Assembly (NCBI RefSeq): GCF_900215295.1
Contig: NZ_OCMF01000001.1
Coordinates: 806,001-870,000, forward strand
Origin: Salinimicrobium sediminis
GTDB lineage: Bacteria; Bacteroidota; Bacteroidia; Flavobacteriales; Flavobacteriaceae
Direction of reading: 5' to 3'
Length of the DNA: 64,000 nucleotides
A program made the translations under genes and the position numbers. A model generated the notes under the pieces. The model saw only the letters and a list, made by a program, of their open reading frames with translations. It had not been told where the DNA came from and did no database searches. Below, one piece after another: positions 1 through 8,542 of this stretch (the stretch's first letter is position 1; every line of letters starts with the position of its first letter).

Positions 1-36
1 TAACCCAGTTCCAGATCAAACTTACTTAATATCTAC

Positions 37-61
37 GCCCTGTAATTTCAGGGCTTTTTTT
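37..61 (+). terminator. Rho-independent terminator of an upstream gene outside the window
   Basis: A 6-bp GC-rich stem (GCCCTG / CAGGGC) with a six-base loop is followed by seven T residues. It ends transcription of a gene that lies to the left of the window and separates it from the PurF-like gene that starts at 93. Confidence 0.8.
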
Positions 62-92
62 GTGACTAACGCAAAGTCTATAATACAAGTCT

Positions 93-1991
93 ATGAGTGA
101 TGCTTTAAAACACGAATGCGGAATTGCCCAGTTACGGCTGTTAAAACCTCTTGAATACTACAAAGAGAAATACGGCACGGCCTTTTACGGGGTGAACAAG
201 ATGTACCTGATGATGGAAAAGCAGCATAACCGCGGGCAGGATGGCGCCGGGTTAGCAAGTATAAAACTTAACACGCAACCGGGAGACAGGTATATAAGCC
301 GTATTAGGTCAAATGCCGCACAACCCATTCAGGATATTTTTGCACAGATCAATGAACGAATCAATGAAGAGATCAAACTACATCCCGAATATGCCGAAGA
401 TGTAGCGCTGCAAAAAAAGCATATCCCATACCTTGGGGAGTTATTTTTGGGTCACGTGCGATATGGCACCTTTGGAAAGAACAGTGTGGAGAGTGTTCAC
501 CCTTTTCTTAGGCAGAACAACTGGATGCACAGAAATCTTATCGTTGCCGGAAACTTTAACATGACCAATGTTCACCAGTTATTCAATAACCTGGTGGAGC
601 TGGGGCAGCATCCAAAAGAAAAGGCAGATACAGTGACTGTGATGGAAAAGATCGGGCATTTTCTGGACGATGAAGTAAGAAAACTATATAAAAAATTAAA
701 AAACGAAGGCTATACTAAGGTGGAAGCCTCCCCACTAATTGCTGAACAACTCAAAATTGCAAAGATCCTTAGAAAATCAGCCAAGAACTGGGATGGAGGA
801 TATGCTATGGCCGGACTTTTAGGTCATGGAGATTCTTTTGTCCTCAGGGATCCTGCAGGAATTCGTCCGGCTTATTATTACAAAGACGACGAGGTGGTGG
901 TCGTGGCTTCAGAAAGACCTGTGATCCAGACCGTGTTCAATGTGGAGTTTGACAAGGTGGAGGAATTACCTCCGGGACATGCTATTATCACCAAGAAGAA
1001 CGGGGAAGTAAGGATCAAGCAAATCCTTGAACCTTTAGAGAGAAAGGCTTGCTCCTTCGAACGTATCTATTTCTCCCGCGGAAGTGACGCCGAGATCTAC
1101 CGCGAACGGAAAATGCTCGGAAAGCTCCTGATGCCCGAAGTTCTAAAGGCTATTAACCACGATACGATCAATACCGTGTTCTCCTTCATTCCCAATACCG
1201 CCGAAACCTCATTCTACGGAATGGTGGAAGCTGCACAGGATGAACTCAATAAGCAAAAGAACGATACTATTCTTGCTGAAAAAGAAACTCTTACCGATGC
1301 CCGTTTGCAGGAGATCCTAGCCCACAGGTTAAGGACCGAAAAGATTGCCATTAAAGATGCCAAGCTGCGGACTTTCATAACCGAAGACAGCAGCAGGGAT
1401 GATCTCGTAGCTCACGTTTATGATGTAACATACGGGGTGGTAAAGCCCGAAGATAACCTGGTGATCATTGATGACAGTATTGTGAGGGGTACTACGCTAA
1501 AGAAAAGTATCCTGAAGATGATGGATCGCACCAATCCAAAAAAGATCATCGTAGTGTCTTCTGCCCCACAAATACGTTATCCCGATTGTTACGGAATTGA
1601 CATGGCAAGGCTGGAAAATCTTGTGGCATTCCAGGCGACACTGGAATTGCTTAAGGAAAACGATCTCTATCACAAGGTGGAAGAGGTGTATCAAAAATGT
1701 AAGCAGCAGGTAGAACTGGAGGATAGTGAAGTACAGAATTTTGTAAAGGAGATCTATGAACCTTTTACAGATGAACAAATTTCTGATAAAATCGCCGAGC
1801 TGCTTAGCCATGAGAGCATTAAAGCTGAGGTAAAGATCATCTTTCAAAAAGTTGAAAATTTGCATAAAGCCTGTCCAAAGAACCTGGGAGACTGGTATTT
1901 TACGGGGGATTACCCCACCTTTGGAGGAAACAGAGTGGTGAACAGAGCTTTTATTAATTTTTATGAAGGCAGCACAGAAAGGGCCTATTAA
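93..1991 (+). CDS. PurF-like amidophosphoribosyltransferase, long form
   Basis: The N-terminal half is a class II glutamine amidotransferase: a Cys at residue 9 follows a short propeptide (ECGI), and RGQDGAG at 47-53 matches the PurF RGQD motif. The C-terminal half has a phosphoribosyltransferase PRPP loop, VIIDDSIVRGTT, at about 457-468. PurF transfers the amide of glutamine to PRPP in the first step of purine synthesis. At 632 residues this protein is much longer than ordinary PurF (about 470-510), with insertions around both domains and a C-terminal extension. Bacteroidetes often carry such a long paralogue beside a normal PurF, so the exact substrate is not certain. The start is the ATG at 93, 32 bases after an upstream terminator. 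Confidence 0.8.
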   Translation: MSDALKHECGIAQLRLLKPLEYYKEKYGTAFYGVNKMYLMMEKQHNRGQDGAGLASIKLNTQPGDRYISRIRSNAAQPIQDIFAQINERINEEIKLHPEYAEDVALQKKHIPYLGELFLGHVRYGTFGKNSVESVHPFLRQNNWMHRNLIVAGNFNMTNVHQLFNNLVELGQHPKEKADTVTVMEKIGHFLDDEVRKLYKKLKNEGYTKVEASPLIAEQLKIAKILRKSAKNWDGGYAMAGLLGHGDSFVLRDPAGIRPAYYYKDDEVVVVASERPVIQTVFNVEFDKVEELPPGHAIITKKNGEVRIKQILEPLERKACSFERIYFSRGSDAEIYRERKMLGKLLMPEVLKAINHDTINTVFSFIPNTAETSFYGMVEAAQDELNKQKNDTILAEKETLTDARLQEILAHRLRTEKIAIKDAKLRTFITEDSSRDDLVAHVYDVTYGVVKPEDNLVIIDDSIVRGTTLKKSILKMMDRTNPKKIIVVSSAPQIRYPDCYGIDMARLENLVAFQATLELLKENDLYHKVEEVYQKCKQQVELEDSEVQNFVKEIYEPFTDEQISDKIAELLSHESIKAEVKIIFQKVENLHKACPKNLGDWYFTGDYPTFGGNRVVNRAFINFYEGSTERAY

Positions 1992-2094
1992 AAATAATAT
2001 TTCCTACAGGTGTTTCAGCTATTGTGTAGTTCATCTAATAAGTGAGTCGTTTATCTAAAAACATATTATTGAGAAATAATAATATCTACTTTTA

Positions 2095-2167
2095 CAGAGC
2101 CATAACATAAGTAGGTTAAGTTCATGGTAGATTTGGGGCAAAAAAGGTGGAGCTTTCCACCTTTTTT
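2095..2167 (+). ncRNA. Candidate small RNA, copy 1 (terminator-ended intergenic element)
   Basis: This stretch begins CAGAGCCATAACATAAG, continues through about 45 unstructured bases and ends in a hairpin (GGTGGAGCTTTCCACC, 2146-2161) followed by six T residues. The same sequence occurs in the opposite orientation at 32357-32431 and differs only in the lengths of the A and T runs. A near-consensus -7 box, TACTTTTA (2087-2094), lies just upstream, and the motif ATCTAAAAA occurs about 44 bases upstream in both copies. An ATG inside the element opens different reading frames in the two copies, so a conserved peptide is unlikely. I infer a short transcript of about 65-70 nucleotides. I do not recognise an Rfam family. 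Confidence 0.6.
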
Positions 2168-2284
2168 ATTTGGTAAAAACTCATCTTTTATTTCCGGACC
2201 GTTCTCCTTCCGCAATACCCCCCGGTTCAATATTTTCTGCTTCAGGTAAAAATTATTTTTTTACGATTCTGTCCCTCCGGGATT

Positions 2285-3538
2285 CTACATTAAGAAGCTT
2301 ATCATAATACCTGCGGCTACAGCCGAACCAATTACTCCGCTTACATTGGGGGCCATAGCATGCATAAGCAAATGATTGGAGGGATCACTTTTTATCCCTT
2401 CCTGCTGCACTACCCTGGCGCTATCCGGTACTGCAGAAACTCCGGCGGCACCAATTAAAGGATTGATCTTGTTCTTTTGACTGAGGAACAAATTCATCAC
2501 TTTGGCAAAAATGAGCCCTCCGGCAGTGGCGATAATAAAAGAAACTGCACCCAATGCAAAGATCTTAATGGAATTCGCAGTAAGAAAGACACTTGCCTGA
2601 GTAGAAGCTCCCACGGTTACCCCCAGTAAAATAGTAACTATGTCGATCATTTTTGTGCGGGCGGTATCGGCCAAACGATCTGTCACGCCACTTTCTTTTA
2701 AAATGTTTCCGAAGAAAAGCATCCCGAGCAGAGGAATTGCAGAAGGAGAAATAAAAGTGGTGAGCAGCAAACCTACAATGGGAAAAAGTATCTTTTCCGT
2801 CCTTGAGACGGCACGTGGCGGTTTCATTCTTATGAGGCGTTCCTTTTTAGATACCAGGAGCTTCATTATTGGAGGTTGTATTACCGGCACCAGAGCCATA
2901 TAGGAATAAGCAGCAATTGCAATACTCCCGATGAGATGAGGCGCAAGTTTTGCCGATGCAAAGATAGCAGTGGGCCCATCTGCCCCTCCAATGATGGAAA
3001 TAGCTCCTGCTTCGTGGATCTCAAAACCTAAAGCTACAGCACCAATAAAGGTCCCAAAAACCCCCACCTGGGCAGCAGCTCCTAATAACATCAACCGCGG
3101 ATTGGAAATAAGGGAAGAAAAATCGGTCATTGCGCCTATTCCCAGAAAGATCAATGGAGGATAGATACCCTGTGTCACCCCAAAATACAGGTAATTAAGC
3201 ACTGAGCCCGATTCGTAGATACCCACGCCGGCACCTGCCGGGAACGGAATATTCCCCAGGAGAATTCCGGTCCCTATTGGGATAAGCAACAAAGGCTCAT
3301 AGTGAAACCTTATGGCAAGGTAAATGAAAAACAAGCCCACGGCGATCATTATAAAGTTACCAAGGCTGGCATTTGCAAATCCGGTATATTCCCAAAATTG
3401 CCTTAGTCCTTCTGTAAGACTTCCCGATTCTTCAGAAATTTTTAGGGTAAGGCTTTGGGCCATTAGTTCCTGCCCCATTAGTAAGGGAATAAGGTAAAGT
3501 ATACCCAGAATTACAATAACAGTAAGTAATTTTTTCAC
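2285..3538 (-). CDS. mmdB: Na+-translocating decarboxylase beta subunit (OadB/MmdB family)
   Basis: This 417-residue polytopic membrane protein belongs to the family that couples decarboxylation of carboxybiotin to Na+ export across the inner membrane. The family signature GGADGPTAIFAS is present, with the essential Asp at residue 187. The glycine-rich stretch near 100-140 (GAGVGIYESGS, FLGIGAMTDF) is also typical. It is the last gene of a minus-strand run (epimerase, carboxyltransferase, small membrane subunit, biotin carrier, beta), with 29 bases between it and the biotin carrier gene. The context points to methylmalonyl-CoA rather than oxaloacetate as substrate. In a marine cell the complex could also run backwards, using the Na+ gradient to carboxylate propionyl-CoA; that is inference. 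Confidence 0.9.
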   Translation of the reverse strand: MKKLLTVIVILGILYLIPLLMGQELMAQSLTLKISEESGSLTEGLRQFWEYTGFANASLGNFIMIAVGLFFIYLAIRFHYEPLLLIPIGTGILLGNIPFPAGAGVGIYESGSVLNYLYFGVTQGIYPPLIFLGIGAMTDFSSLISNPRLMLLGAAAQVGVFGTFIGAVALGFEIHEAGAISIIGGADGPTAIFASAKLAPHLIGSIAIAAYSYMALVPVIQPPIMKLLVSKKERLIRMKPPRAVSRTEKILFPIVGLLLTTFISPSAIPLLGMLFFGNILKESGVTDRLADTARTKMIDIVTILLGVTVGASTQASVFLTANSIKIFALGAVSFIIATAGGLIFAKVMNLFLSQKNKINPLIGAAGVSAVPDSARVVQQEGIKSDPSNHLLMHAMAPNVSGVIGSAVAAGIMISFLM

Positions 3539-3567
3539 GATAAGAGTTTTAAGTATGGAAACCTTTA

Positions 3568-3996
3568 CTAGCCTATTACCAGGAGCAGGTCATTTTGCAG
3601 CACTGCATCTCCCTCTTTTACTTTTATTTCCTTGATCACTCCCGCCTGGTCTGCCAGAACATCATTTTCCATCTTCATGGCTTCAAGGATGAGCAGAGAA
3701 TCTCCTTTTACGACAGTATCTCCTACCTTGACCTTAAGCTTAAAAATACTGCCGGGTAAAGGTGCCTCCACCGGGAAGCCACCCGTAGAGGCTTTCTTTG
3801 TGATATTGCCTTCTCCAGGTTGCCGCACTACGCTCTCCCGAACCAATTTGGGCGTCTTGGCAGGCTTTTTCTTCTCCTGATGGATCTCAACCAGATATTC
3901 TGTACCATTTACCTGAATAGTTGCCTGTTCATCTTCAAACTCTTTAATATCGACGGAATATTTATTGCCATTTATGGTGAATTCAAACTTCTTCAT
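3568..3996 (-). CDS. mmdC: Biotin carboxyl carrier protein of the decarboxylase complex
   Basis: A C-terminal biotinyl domain (residues about 74-142) contains EAMKMEND, and Lys108 is the biotin attachment site. An N-terminal beta-rich segment (1-40) and a Lys/Pro linker (41-75) connect it to the complex. It carries the carboxyl group between the carboxyltransferase and the membrane beta subunit. It lies 12 bases downstream of the small membrane subunit gene. A second, different biotin carrier (accB) at 46.8-47.3 kb belongs to fatty acid synthesis. Confidence 0.92.
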   Translation of the reverse strand: MKKFEFTINGNKYSVDIKEFEDEQATIQVNGTEYLVEIHQEKKKPAKTPKLVRESVVRQPGEGNITKKASTGGFPVEAPLPGSIFKLKVKVGDTVVKGDSLLILEAMKMENDVLADQAGVIKEIKVKEGDAVLQNDLLLVIG

Positions 3997-4008
3997 GTCT
4001 CTACTGTT

Positions 4009-4374
4009 TTACCGCGGGTTATTATTGACTCCGTAGATCTTGGAGCTCCAGGGAGAATATGTGCGGGCAACTCTTTTTATGGTGATCACGCCGCTTTCTT
4101 CATCGTGCTGTTCCTTGAAATAAAGGGTGAGCGCCATCCCAATGGCTGCGCTTATTTCGCCCGATAAGTACTGATCTTCCTCATTTCCATTATCGGCCTT
4201 CATCTTCTTTATCAACACCTTCACCTTTTTCCCTGTGACCACGTCAAGAATTAAAGGCATTTTATTAAACAGGAACATGAGCAGGAGAAGAGCCAGGAAC
4301 ACCACGGTATATCCCACTCCTGTGATGATCCATATTTGCGCCCAGTCAGTGGCCGTTGTTGCAGTTTCTTGCAT
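4009..4374 (-). CDS. mmdD: Decarboxylase small membrane subunit (OadG/MmdD-like)
   Basis: This 121-residue protein has one clear transmembrane helix (about residues 15-35, rich in V, L, F and M) and a polar C-terminal part. That is the plan of the gamma/delta subunit that holds the decarboxylase complex together at the membrane. The sequence alone is weakly diagnostic, because this subunit is poorly conserved. The call rests mainly on its place between the carboxyltransferase and the biotin carrier, with 9 and 12 base gaps. Confidence 0.75.
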   Translation of the reverse strand: MQETATTATDWAQIWIITGVGYTVVFLALLLLMFLFNKMPLILDVVTGKKVKVLIKKMKADNGNEEDQYLSGEISAAIGMALTLYFKEQHDEESGVITIKRVARTYSPWSSKIYGVNNNPR

Positions 4375-4383
4375 AACAATTAA

Positions 4384-5943
4384 TTATAAAGGTATGTTAC
4401 AGTGCTTTTTTGGCGGATTAGTAAGCTTTTTTGTCTGAAGCGTCTGCAAACCTCTTATCACTCTAAACCTTGTATTTCTCGGTTCGATCACGTCATCAAT
4501 ATAACCGTAAGCTGCAGCCTCATATGGATTGGCGAATTTTTCCTTGTATTCTTTCTCTTTTTCGGCCTTGAACTTTTCCCTTTCTTCAGGATCTTCTATT
4601 GCGTTCATAGCTCTTCCTTCAAGTACTTCAATCGCTCCCGAAGCTCCCATCACAGCAATTTCCGCGGAAGGCCAGGCATAATTAAGATCTCCCCGAAGCT
4701 GTTTACAGCTCATCACGTCATGTGCTCCCCCATATGATTTTCTAAGAGTGATTGTGATCTTGGGAACTGTAGCCTCTCCATATGCAAACATTAGTTTTGC
4801 ACCGTGAATGATGATCCCGGCATATTCCTGTCCGCTTCCGGGTAAAAATCCCGGCACATCCACCAGGGTAAGGACGGGAATATTAAAGGCATCGCAGAAA
4901 CGCACAAATCGGGCAGCTTTTCGGGAGGCATCACTATCCAGAACTCCGGCCAAAAAGTTTGGTTGATTAGCCACGATCCCTATAGATTGGCCATCCATTC
5001 TTCCAAAGCCAACAATAATATTCTTGGCGTAATTTCTATGGACTTCCAAAAATTCTCCTTCATCGATAATACTGTAGATCACCTCCTGCATGTCATATGG
5101 CTGGTTGGGATTATCGGGAATAATATTATTTAGAAAGTCATCCCTCCTATCAATAGGATCGTTATTGCTGACAAGAGGAGCCTCTTCCAGGTTGTTCTGC
5201 GGAAGGTAGGACAGCAACTTTCTTATGAGCAACAAACCGTTCTCTTCACTGGAAACCTTAAAGTGGGATACTCCCGATTTGGAAGCATGAACATTTGCCC
5301 CACCCAGGTTGTTGACCGAAATCTCCTCTCCTGTGACGGTTTTGACCACTTTAGGGCCGGTGACGAACATATAGCTGTTCTCTTCGGTCATCATCACGAA
5401 ATCGGTTAGGGCGGGAGAATAGACCGCACCCCCTGCACAGGGTCCAAAAATGGCAGAAATTTGGGGTATTACTCCCGATGCTAAAATATTGCGCTCAAAG
5501 ATCTCTGCATAACCTGCAAGAGACGTCACCCCTTCCTGAATACGGGCACCTCCGCTATCGTTGATCCCAATAACCGGTGCTCCCGCTTTCATAGCCATAT
5601 CCATGATCTTACAGATCTTTTGGGCAAAGGTTTCAGATAGAGAACCCCCAAAGACCGTGAAATCCTGTGAGAAAACATAAACCACACGACCATCTATGGT
5701 ACCATGACCTGTAACCACTCCGTCACCCAGCACCTTATTCTTTTCCATGTCGAAATTAGTACACCTGTGAGTGACAAACATGTCGAATTCCTCGAAGCTG
5801 CCTTCATCCAGAAGAATATCTATCCTTTCACGTGCCGTTAATTTTCCTTTTTCATGCTGGGCGTCTATACGTTTTTGGCCGCCTCCCAAACGGGCTATTT
5901 CCCGTTTCTTGATCAATTCGTTAACCTTATCCTGACCTGACAT
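4384..5943 (-). CDS. mmdA: Methylmalonyl-CoA/propionyl-CoA carboxyltransferase subunit
   Basis: This 519-residue protein has the two crotonase-fold halves of acyl-CoA carboxyltransferases. The acyl-CoA binding region [12 protein letters not shown] is at about 127-138, and the second half carries [10 protein letters not shown] and the conserved [14 protein letters not shown]. It transfers the carboxyl group between (S)-methylmalonyl-CoA and biotin. Its length and motifs match MmdA/PccB rather than the oxaloacetate-type alpha subunit. No biotin carboxylase gene accompanies it here, so the local partner is the Na+ pump. The gap to the epimerase gene is 16 bases, which suggests one transcript. 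Confidence 0.92.
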   Translation of the reverse strand: MSGQDKVNELIKKREIARLGGGQKRIDAQHEKGKLTARERIDILLDEGSFEEFDMFVTHRCTNFDMEKNKVLGDGVVTGHGTIDGRVVYVFSQDFTVFGGSLSETFAQKICKIMDMAMKAGAPVIGINDSGGARIQEGVTSLAGYAEIFERNILASGVIPQISAIFGPCAGGAVYSPALTDFVMMTEENSYMFVTGPKVVKTVTGEEISVNNLGGANVHASKSGVSHFKVSSEENGLLLIRKLLSYLPQNNLEEAPLVSNNDPIDRRDDFLNNIIPDNPNQPYDMQEVIYSIIDEGEFLEVHRNYAKNIIVGFGRMDGQSIGIVANQPNFLAGVLDSDASRKAARFVRFCDAFNIPVLTLVDVPGFLPGSGQEYAGIIIHGAKLMFAYGEATVPKITITLRKSYGGAHDVMSCKQLRGDLNYAWPSAEIAVMGASGAIEVLEGRAMNAIEDPEEREKFKAEKEKEYKEKFANPYEAAAYGYIDDVIEPRNTRFRVIRGLQTLQTKKLTNPPKKHCNIPL

Positions 5944-5959
5944 CTATTCGGGGATTTAA

Positions 5960-6370
5960 TTATTGTTTCGGTTGTTCGCAGAGTTCTGTCAACACCCCAA
6001 AGGTGGATTTGGGGTGTAAAAAGGCGATATTAAGCCCTTCTGCTCCTTTTCGTGGGGTGGTGTCTATAAGTTTTACATCTTTTTGATCTAATTCGTTCAG
6101 ACGTTCCTGTAGACCTTCTACGGCAAAAGCAATATGATGTAAGCCCTGACCCTTTTTTTCAAGGAACTTTCCAATAGGTCCTTCGGGATCTGTTGACTCC
6201 AGCAGTTCAATTTTAGTTTGTCCCACTTTAAAAAAGGCGGTTCTCACTTTTTGATCCTTTACCTCTTCTATAGAATAACACTTTAGTCCAAAGGCTGTCT
6301 CATAAAAAGGAATGGCCTGTTCAAGGCTTTCCACTGCAATACCTATATGTTCTATATGCGTTGGTACCAT
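5960..6370 (-). CDS. mce: Methylmalonyl-CoA epimerase
   Basis: This is a short vicinal-oxygen-chelate fold protein. It begins with the family pattern IEHIGIAVESLE and has a second metal-binding half with HHIAFAVE and a C-terminal Glu in LTELCE. It interconverts the (S) and (R) forms of methylmalonyl-CoA, linking the carboxyltransferase next door to the cobalamin mutase across the divergent region. I choose the ATG at 6370 (136 residues). The longer frame would use a TTG inside the terminator hairpin of the gene upstream. Confidence 0.9.
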   Translation of the reverse strand: MVPTHIEHIGIAVESLEQAIPFYETAFGLKCYSIEEVKDQKVRTAFFKVGQTKIELLESTDPEGPIGKFLEKKGQGLHHIAFAVEGLQERLNELDQKDVKLIDTTPRKGAEGLNIAFLHPKSTFGVLTELCEQPKQ

Positions 6371-6401
6371 GTTGTTTCGATTTTTTATTTGAATTAAGAG
6401 C

Positions 6402-6428
6402 AAAAAAAATCGCCAATAAGGCGATTTT
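6402..6428 (-). terminator. Terminator of the 55-residue small gene
   Basis: Read on the minus strand, a 9-bp perfect stem (AAAATCGCC / GGCGATTTT) with a five-base loop leads into a run of eight T residues. It lies four bases past the stop codon of the small gene at 6432-6599 and just upstream of mce. Full read-through into mce is therefore unlikely, and this supports the small gene as an independent transcription unit. Confidence 0.8.
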
Positions 6429-6431
6429 CGT

Positions 6432-6599
6432 TTATTCTAAAGTTGCTAAACAGTTTTCTTCAATTTCTTCTTCAGCATCGGCAGGACCATTGATGAACAA
6501 CCCGAAGGTGATCAACAAAATGTACAGTGAATTTTTTACTTTTTGAAGGATAAAAAACAACTGGAAACGAGTCAAAATTTGCCTCTCCAACAGGTTCAT
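6432..6599 (-). CDS. Small hydrophobic protein of 55 residues, unknown function
   Basis: An ATG at 6599 opens 55 codons ending with TAA at 6432, and a strong terminator follows four bases later. The protein starts MNLLERQ and has a hydrophobic, Phe/Leu/Ile-rich stretch at about residues 12-36, with some Lys in the middle. It ends in an acidic tail (residues 41-50 are mostly Glu, Asp and Ala). A near-consensus -7 box (TATCTTTA) lies about 35 bases upstream. I do not recognise a family. The fit of start, length, hydrophobic core and terminator argues for a real small membrane-associated protein rather than a chance frame. Confidence 0.55.
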   Translation of the reverse strand: MNLLERQILTRFQLFFILQKVKNSLYILLITFGLFINGPADAEEEIEENCLATLE

Positions 6600-7152
6600 T
6601 TTAGTGTTAATTTTTCTATAATAAAGATAGTGAAGATTCGATTAAAAAGACTTTAAAATTTGTTGAATTTTTTAGAGAAATAACGCAATCGTTGTAGTAA
6701 TAGCAAGGCCTACCAAAGGGTCCGAATTAAAACTTATGCGGGTAAATATCAACAAAAATTCCTTCTTAAAGAATGATAAAAATCATCCTTATTTTGAACC
6801 TTTTTAAAACCCATATGGTTAAATTTACAGGAGAGTTTTTTATGGGATTTTTTCTGAAGAAAATCAGGAGAAAAAAACGGATTTCTTGCCCGGGCTTTTC
6901 CTGAATTTTTCCGGAAAATCAATTTAAAGCCTCTCCTAAATTCAGATGGTGAACTTCGTTTTACAACATTCAAAAAAGCTGAAGCCCGCTACCCCCCGTT
7001 GCAGCCAAACATGCTTTTTGTCTCAGATCTTGCAAGCAACCCAAATAACATCTTCAAAACTCCACCTTTTAAAGGATCATGTAAGCTATCCCTGTTTCAG
7101 CATGCAGGGAACTGGTCCATAATTAATCATGCAGTAATGCAACTTTAGAATC
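6600..7152. other. 553-bp divergent region between small gene/mce and mutA
   Basis: The left 240 bases are AT-rich and carry the minus-strand promoter region of the small gene. The right part is less AT-rich. On the plus strand it contains an open frame of 96 codons (6858-7148) that lacks an upstream start; its only ATG is at 7011. It stops four bases before the mutA start. I found no cobalamin riboswitch, although the mutase needs adenosylcobalamin. An imperfect stem (CCCTG / CAGGG) lies about 50 bases before mutA. Confidence 0.5.
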
Positions 7153-8538
7153 ATGAAGGAATTATTATTTCAAAAATTTCCGCAGGTGACAGCAAACCAA
7201 TGGAAACAGCAGATCGAAGCCGACCTTAAAGGTGCCGATTATGATGAGAAATTAATTTTTAACTCCCTGGACGGGATTTCAGTAAAACCCTTCTATACTT
7301 CCGAAGATCTTACCGGAAGAATTCAACTCCCGCCACCAAAGCCCTGGAATATCTGTGAAAAGATCGCAGTTGAAGATGCAGGGCAGGGCAATAAAAAAGC
7401 CAGACAGGTATTGGAAAAAGGTGCAGAAAGCCTGTGGTTCCTTATTCCTTCTGAAACTATTGATCTGGAGTTACTTTTTGATGGACTTGACCTCTCTACG
7501 ATTCCCATATACCTGGAACTGCAGTTTCTGTCTTCGGAATACGTCCAAAAACTTGGTAAATTTTTGGCAGAAAAGAATGCCGAAGTGTATTTGCAGACTG
7601 ATATCCTGGGGCATCTATCCCGCACAGGAAATTGGTTTTTTGACCGGGAAAAAGATTTTCAAATTTTAAAGTCGATAGCTGCCGCTTCTAACTTTAGCTC
7701 TGTTTTTGCTATTGATCTTTCGCACTTTCAGAATGCCGGCGCCAATATTCCGCAGCAACTGGGATTGGCAATGGCGATCCTAAAGGAGTACCTGAATATA
7801 ATCTTTCAAAAAAGGAATTTATCGAAAGGTTTCTCCCCGCAGTTCCTTGTCGCAGTTGGCAGCAATTACTTCTTCGAAATAGCCAAGATTCGAGCCCTTC
7901 GCAGACTTTATAGACTCATGGCTAAGGAAAACGACCTACCGGAAAAATGCGTAATTCTCGCACAACCCTCTTTTCGGGATAAAACCTTATACGATAACAA
8001 TGTCAATCTCCTTCGTACTACAACTCAAAGTATGAGTGCAATCCTGGGAGGAGCAGATGCAGTCTATAATACCCCGTATGACGCCATTTTTAGGAGAAAC
8101 GGGGAATTCGGAGAGCGAATTGCCCGCAACCAATTGCTCATCATGAAGCATGAGGCTTATTTTAAAAGAGTCGCCAATCCCGCAGATGGTGCCTACTATA
8201 TTGAAAGTCTCACCTCTCAGTTTACTGAAGCTGCTTTGAAAGTTTATCATGATATCGAAAGGGAAGGTGGATTTTTAAAGCTTTTACTGAACGAAAAAAT
8301 TCAGACGCAGGTGGCGGAAAGTGCAGCAAAGGAGCAGGAACTTTTTGACAAGGGAGAATTGATCCTCGTAGGTACCAACAAATTTTCAAATCCGCAGGAT
8401 CTCATGCAAAAAGAACTGGAACTGAACCCTTTTAGGCAGGAAGCTTCAGGAGAAACCATTATCAGGCCTATACTTCCGAAGAGACTGAGTGAAAAACAGG
8501 AGCAGGAAAGGCTTCAAAAAGAACAACTTGATAGCTAA
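7153..8538 (+). CDS. mutA: Methylmalonyl-CoA mutase small (beta) subunit
   Basis: This protein is related to the TIM-barrel half of methylmalonyl-CoA mutase but has no cobalamin-binding Rossmann domain. It is the non-catalytic partner of MutB. Recognisable blocks include [20 protein letters not shown] (about 297-316) and [30 protein letters not shown], which align with the LARNTQ...DPWAGSYY region of MutB. At 461 residues it is shorter than classical small subunits (about 620-640), because it ends soon after the barrel and lacks the degenerate C-terminal domain. Its stop is four bases before the mutB start, so translation is probably coupled. Confidence 0.92.
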   Translation: MKELLFQKFPQVTANQWKQQIEADLKGADYDEKLIFNSLDGISVKPFYTSEDLTGRIQLPPPKPWNICEKIAVEDAGQGNKKARQVLEKGAESLWFLIPSETIDLELLFDGLDLSTIPIYLELQFLSSEYVQKLGKFLAEKNAEVYLQTDILGHLSRTGNWFFDREKDFQILKSIAAASNFSSVFAIDLSHFQNAGANIPQQLGLAMAILKEYLNIIFQKRNLSKGFSPQFLVAVGSNYFFEIAKIRALRRLYRLMAKENDLPEKCVILAQPSFRDKTLYDNNVNLLRTTTQSMSAILGGADAVYNTPYDAIFRRNGEFGERIARNQLLIMKHEAYFKRVANPADGAYYIESLTSQFTEAALKVYHDIEREGGFLKLLLNEKIQTQVAESAAKEQELFDKGELILVGTNKFSNPQDLMQKELELNPFRQEASGETIIRPILPKRLSEKQEQERLQKEQLDS

Positions 8539-8542
8539 GATC

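Noticed and set aside
2131-2200. Short coding frame starting at the ATG inside the candidate small RNA
   Set aside because: The two copies differ by one A in the run before the hairpin, so the frames diverge after seven codons, and the frame reads through a terminator.
6749-6973. Minus-strand frame of 74 codons
   Set aside because: Very basic and Phe-rich with no recognisable pattern, overlapped by another open frame on the opposite strand; most likely chance.
6600-7152. Cobalamin riboswitch before mutAB
   Set aside because: I looked for the conserved B12-box-like core and the long leader structure on both strands and found neither.
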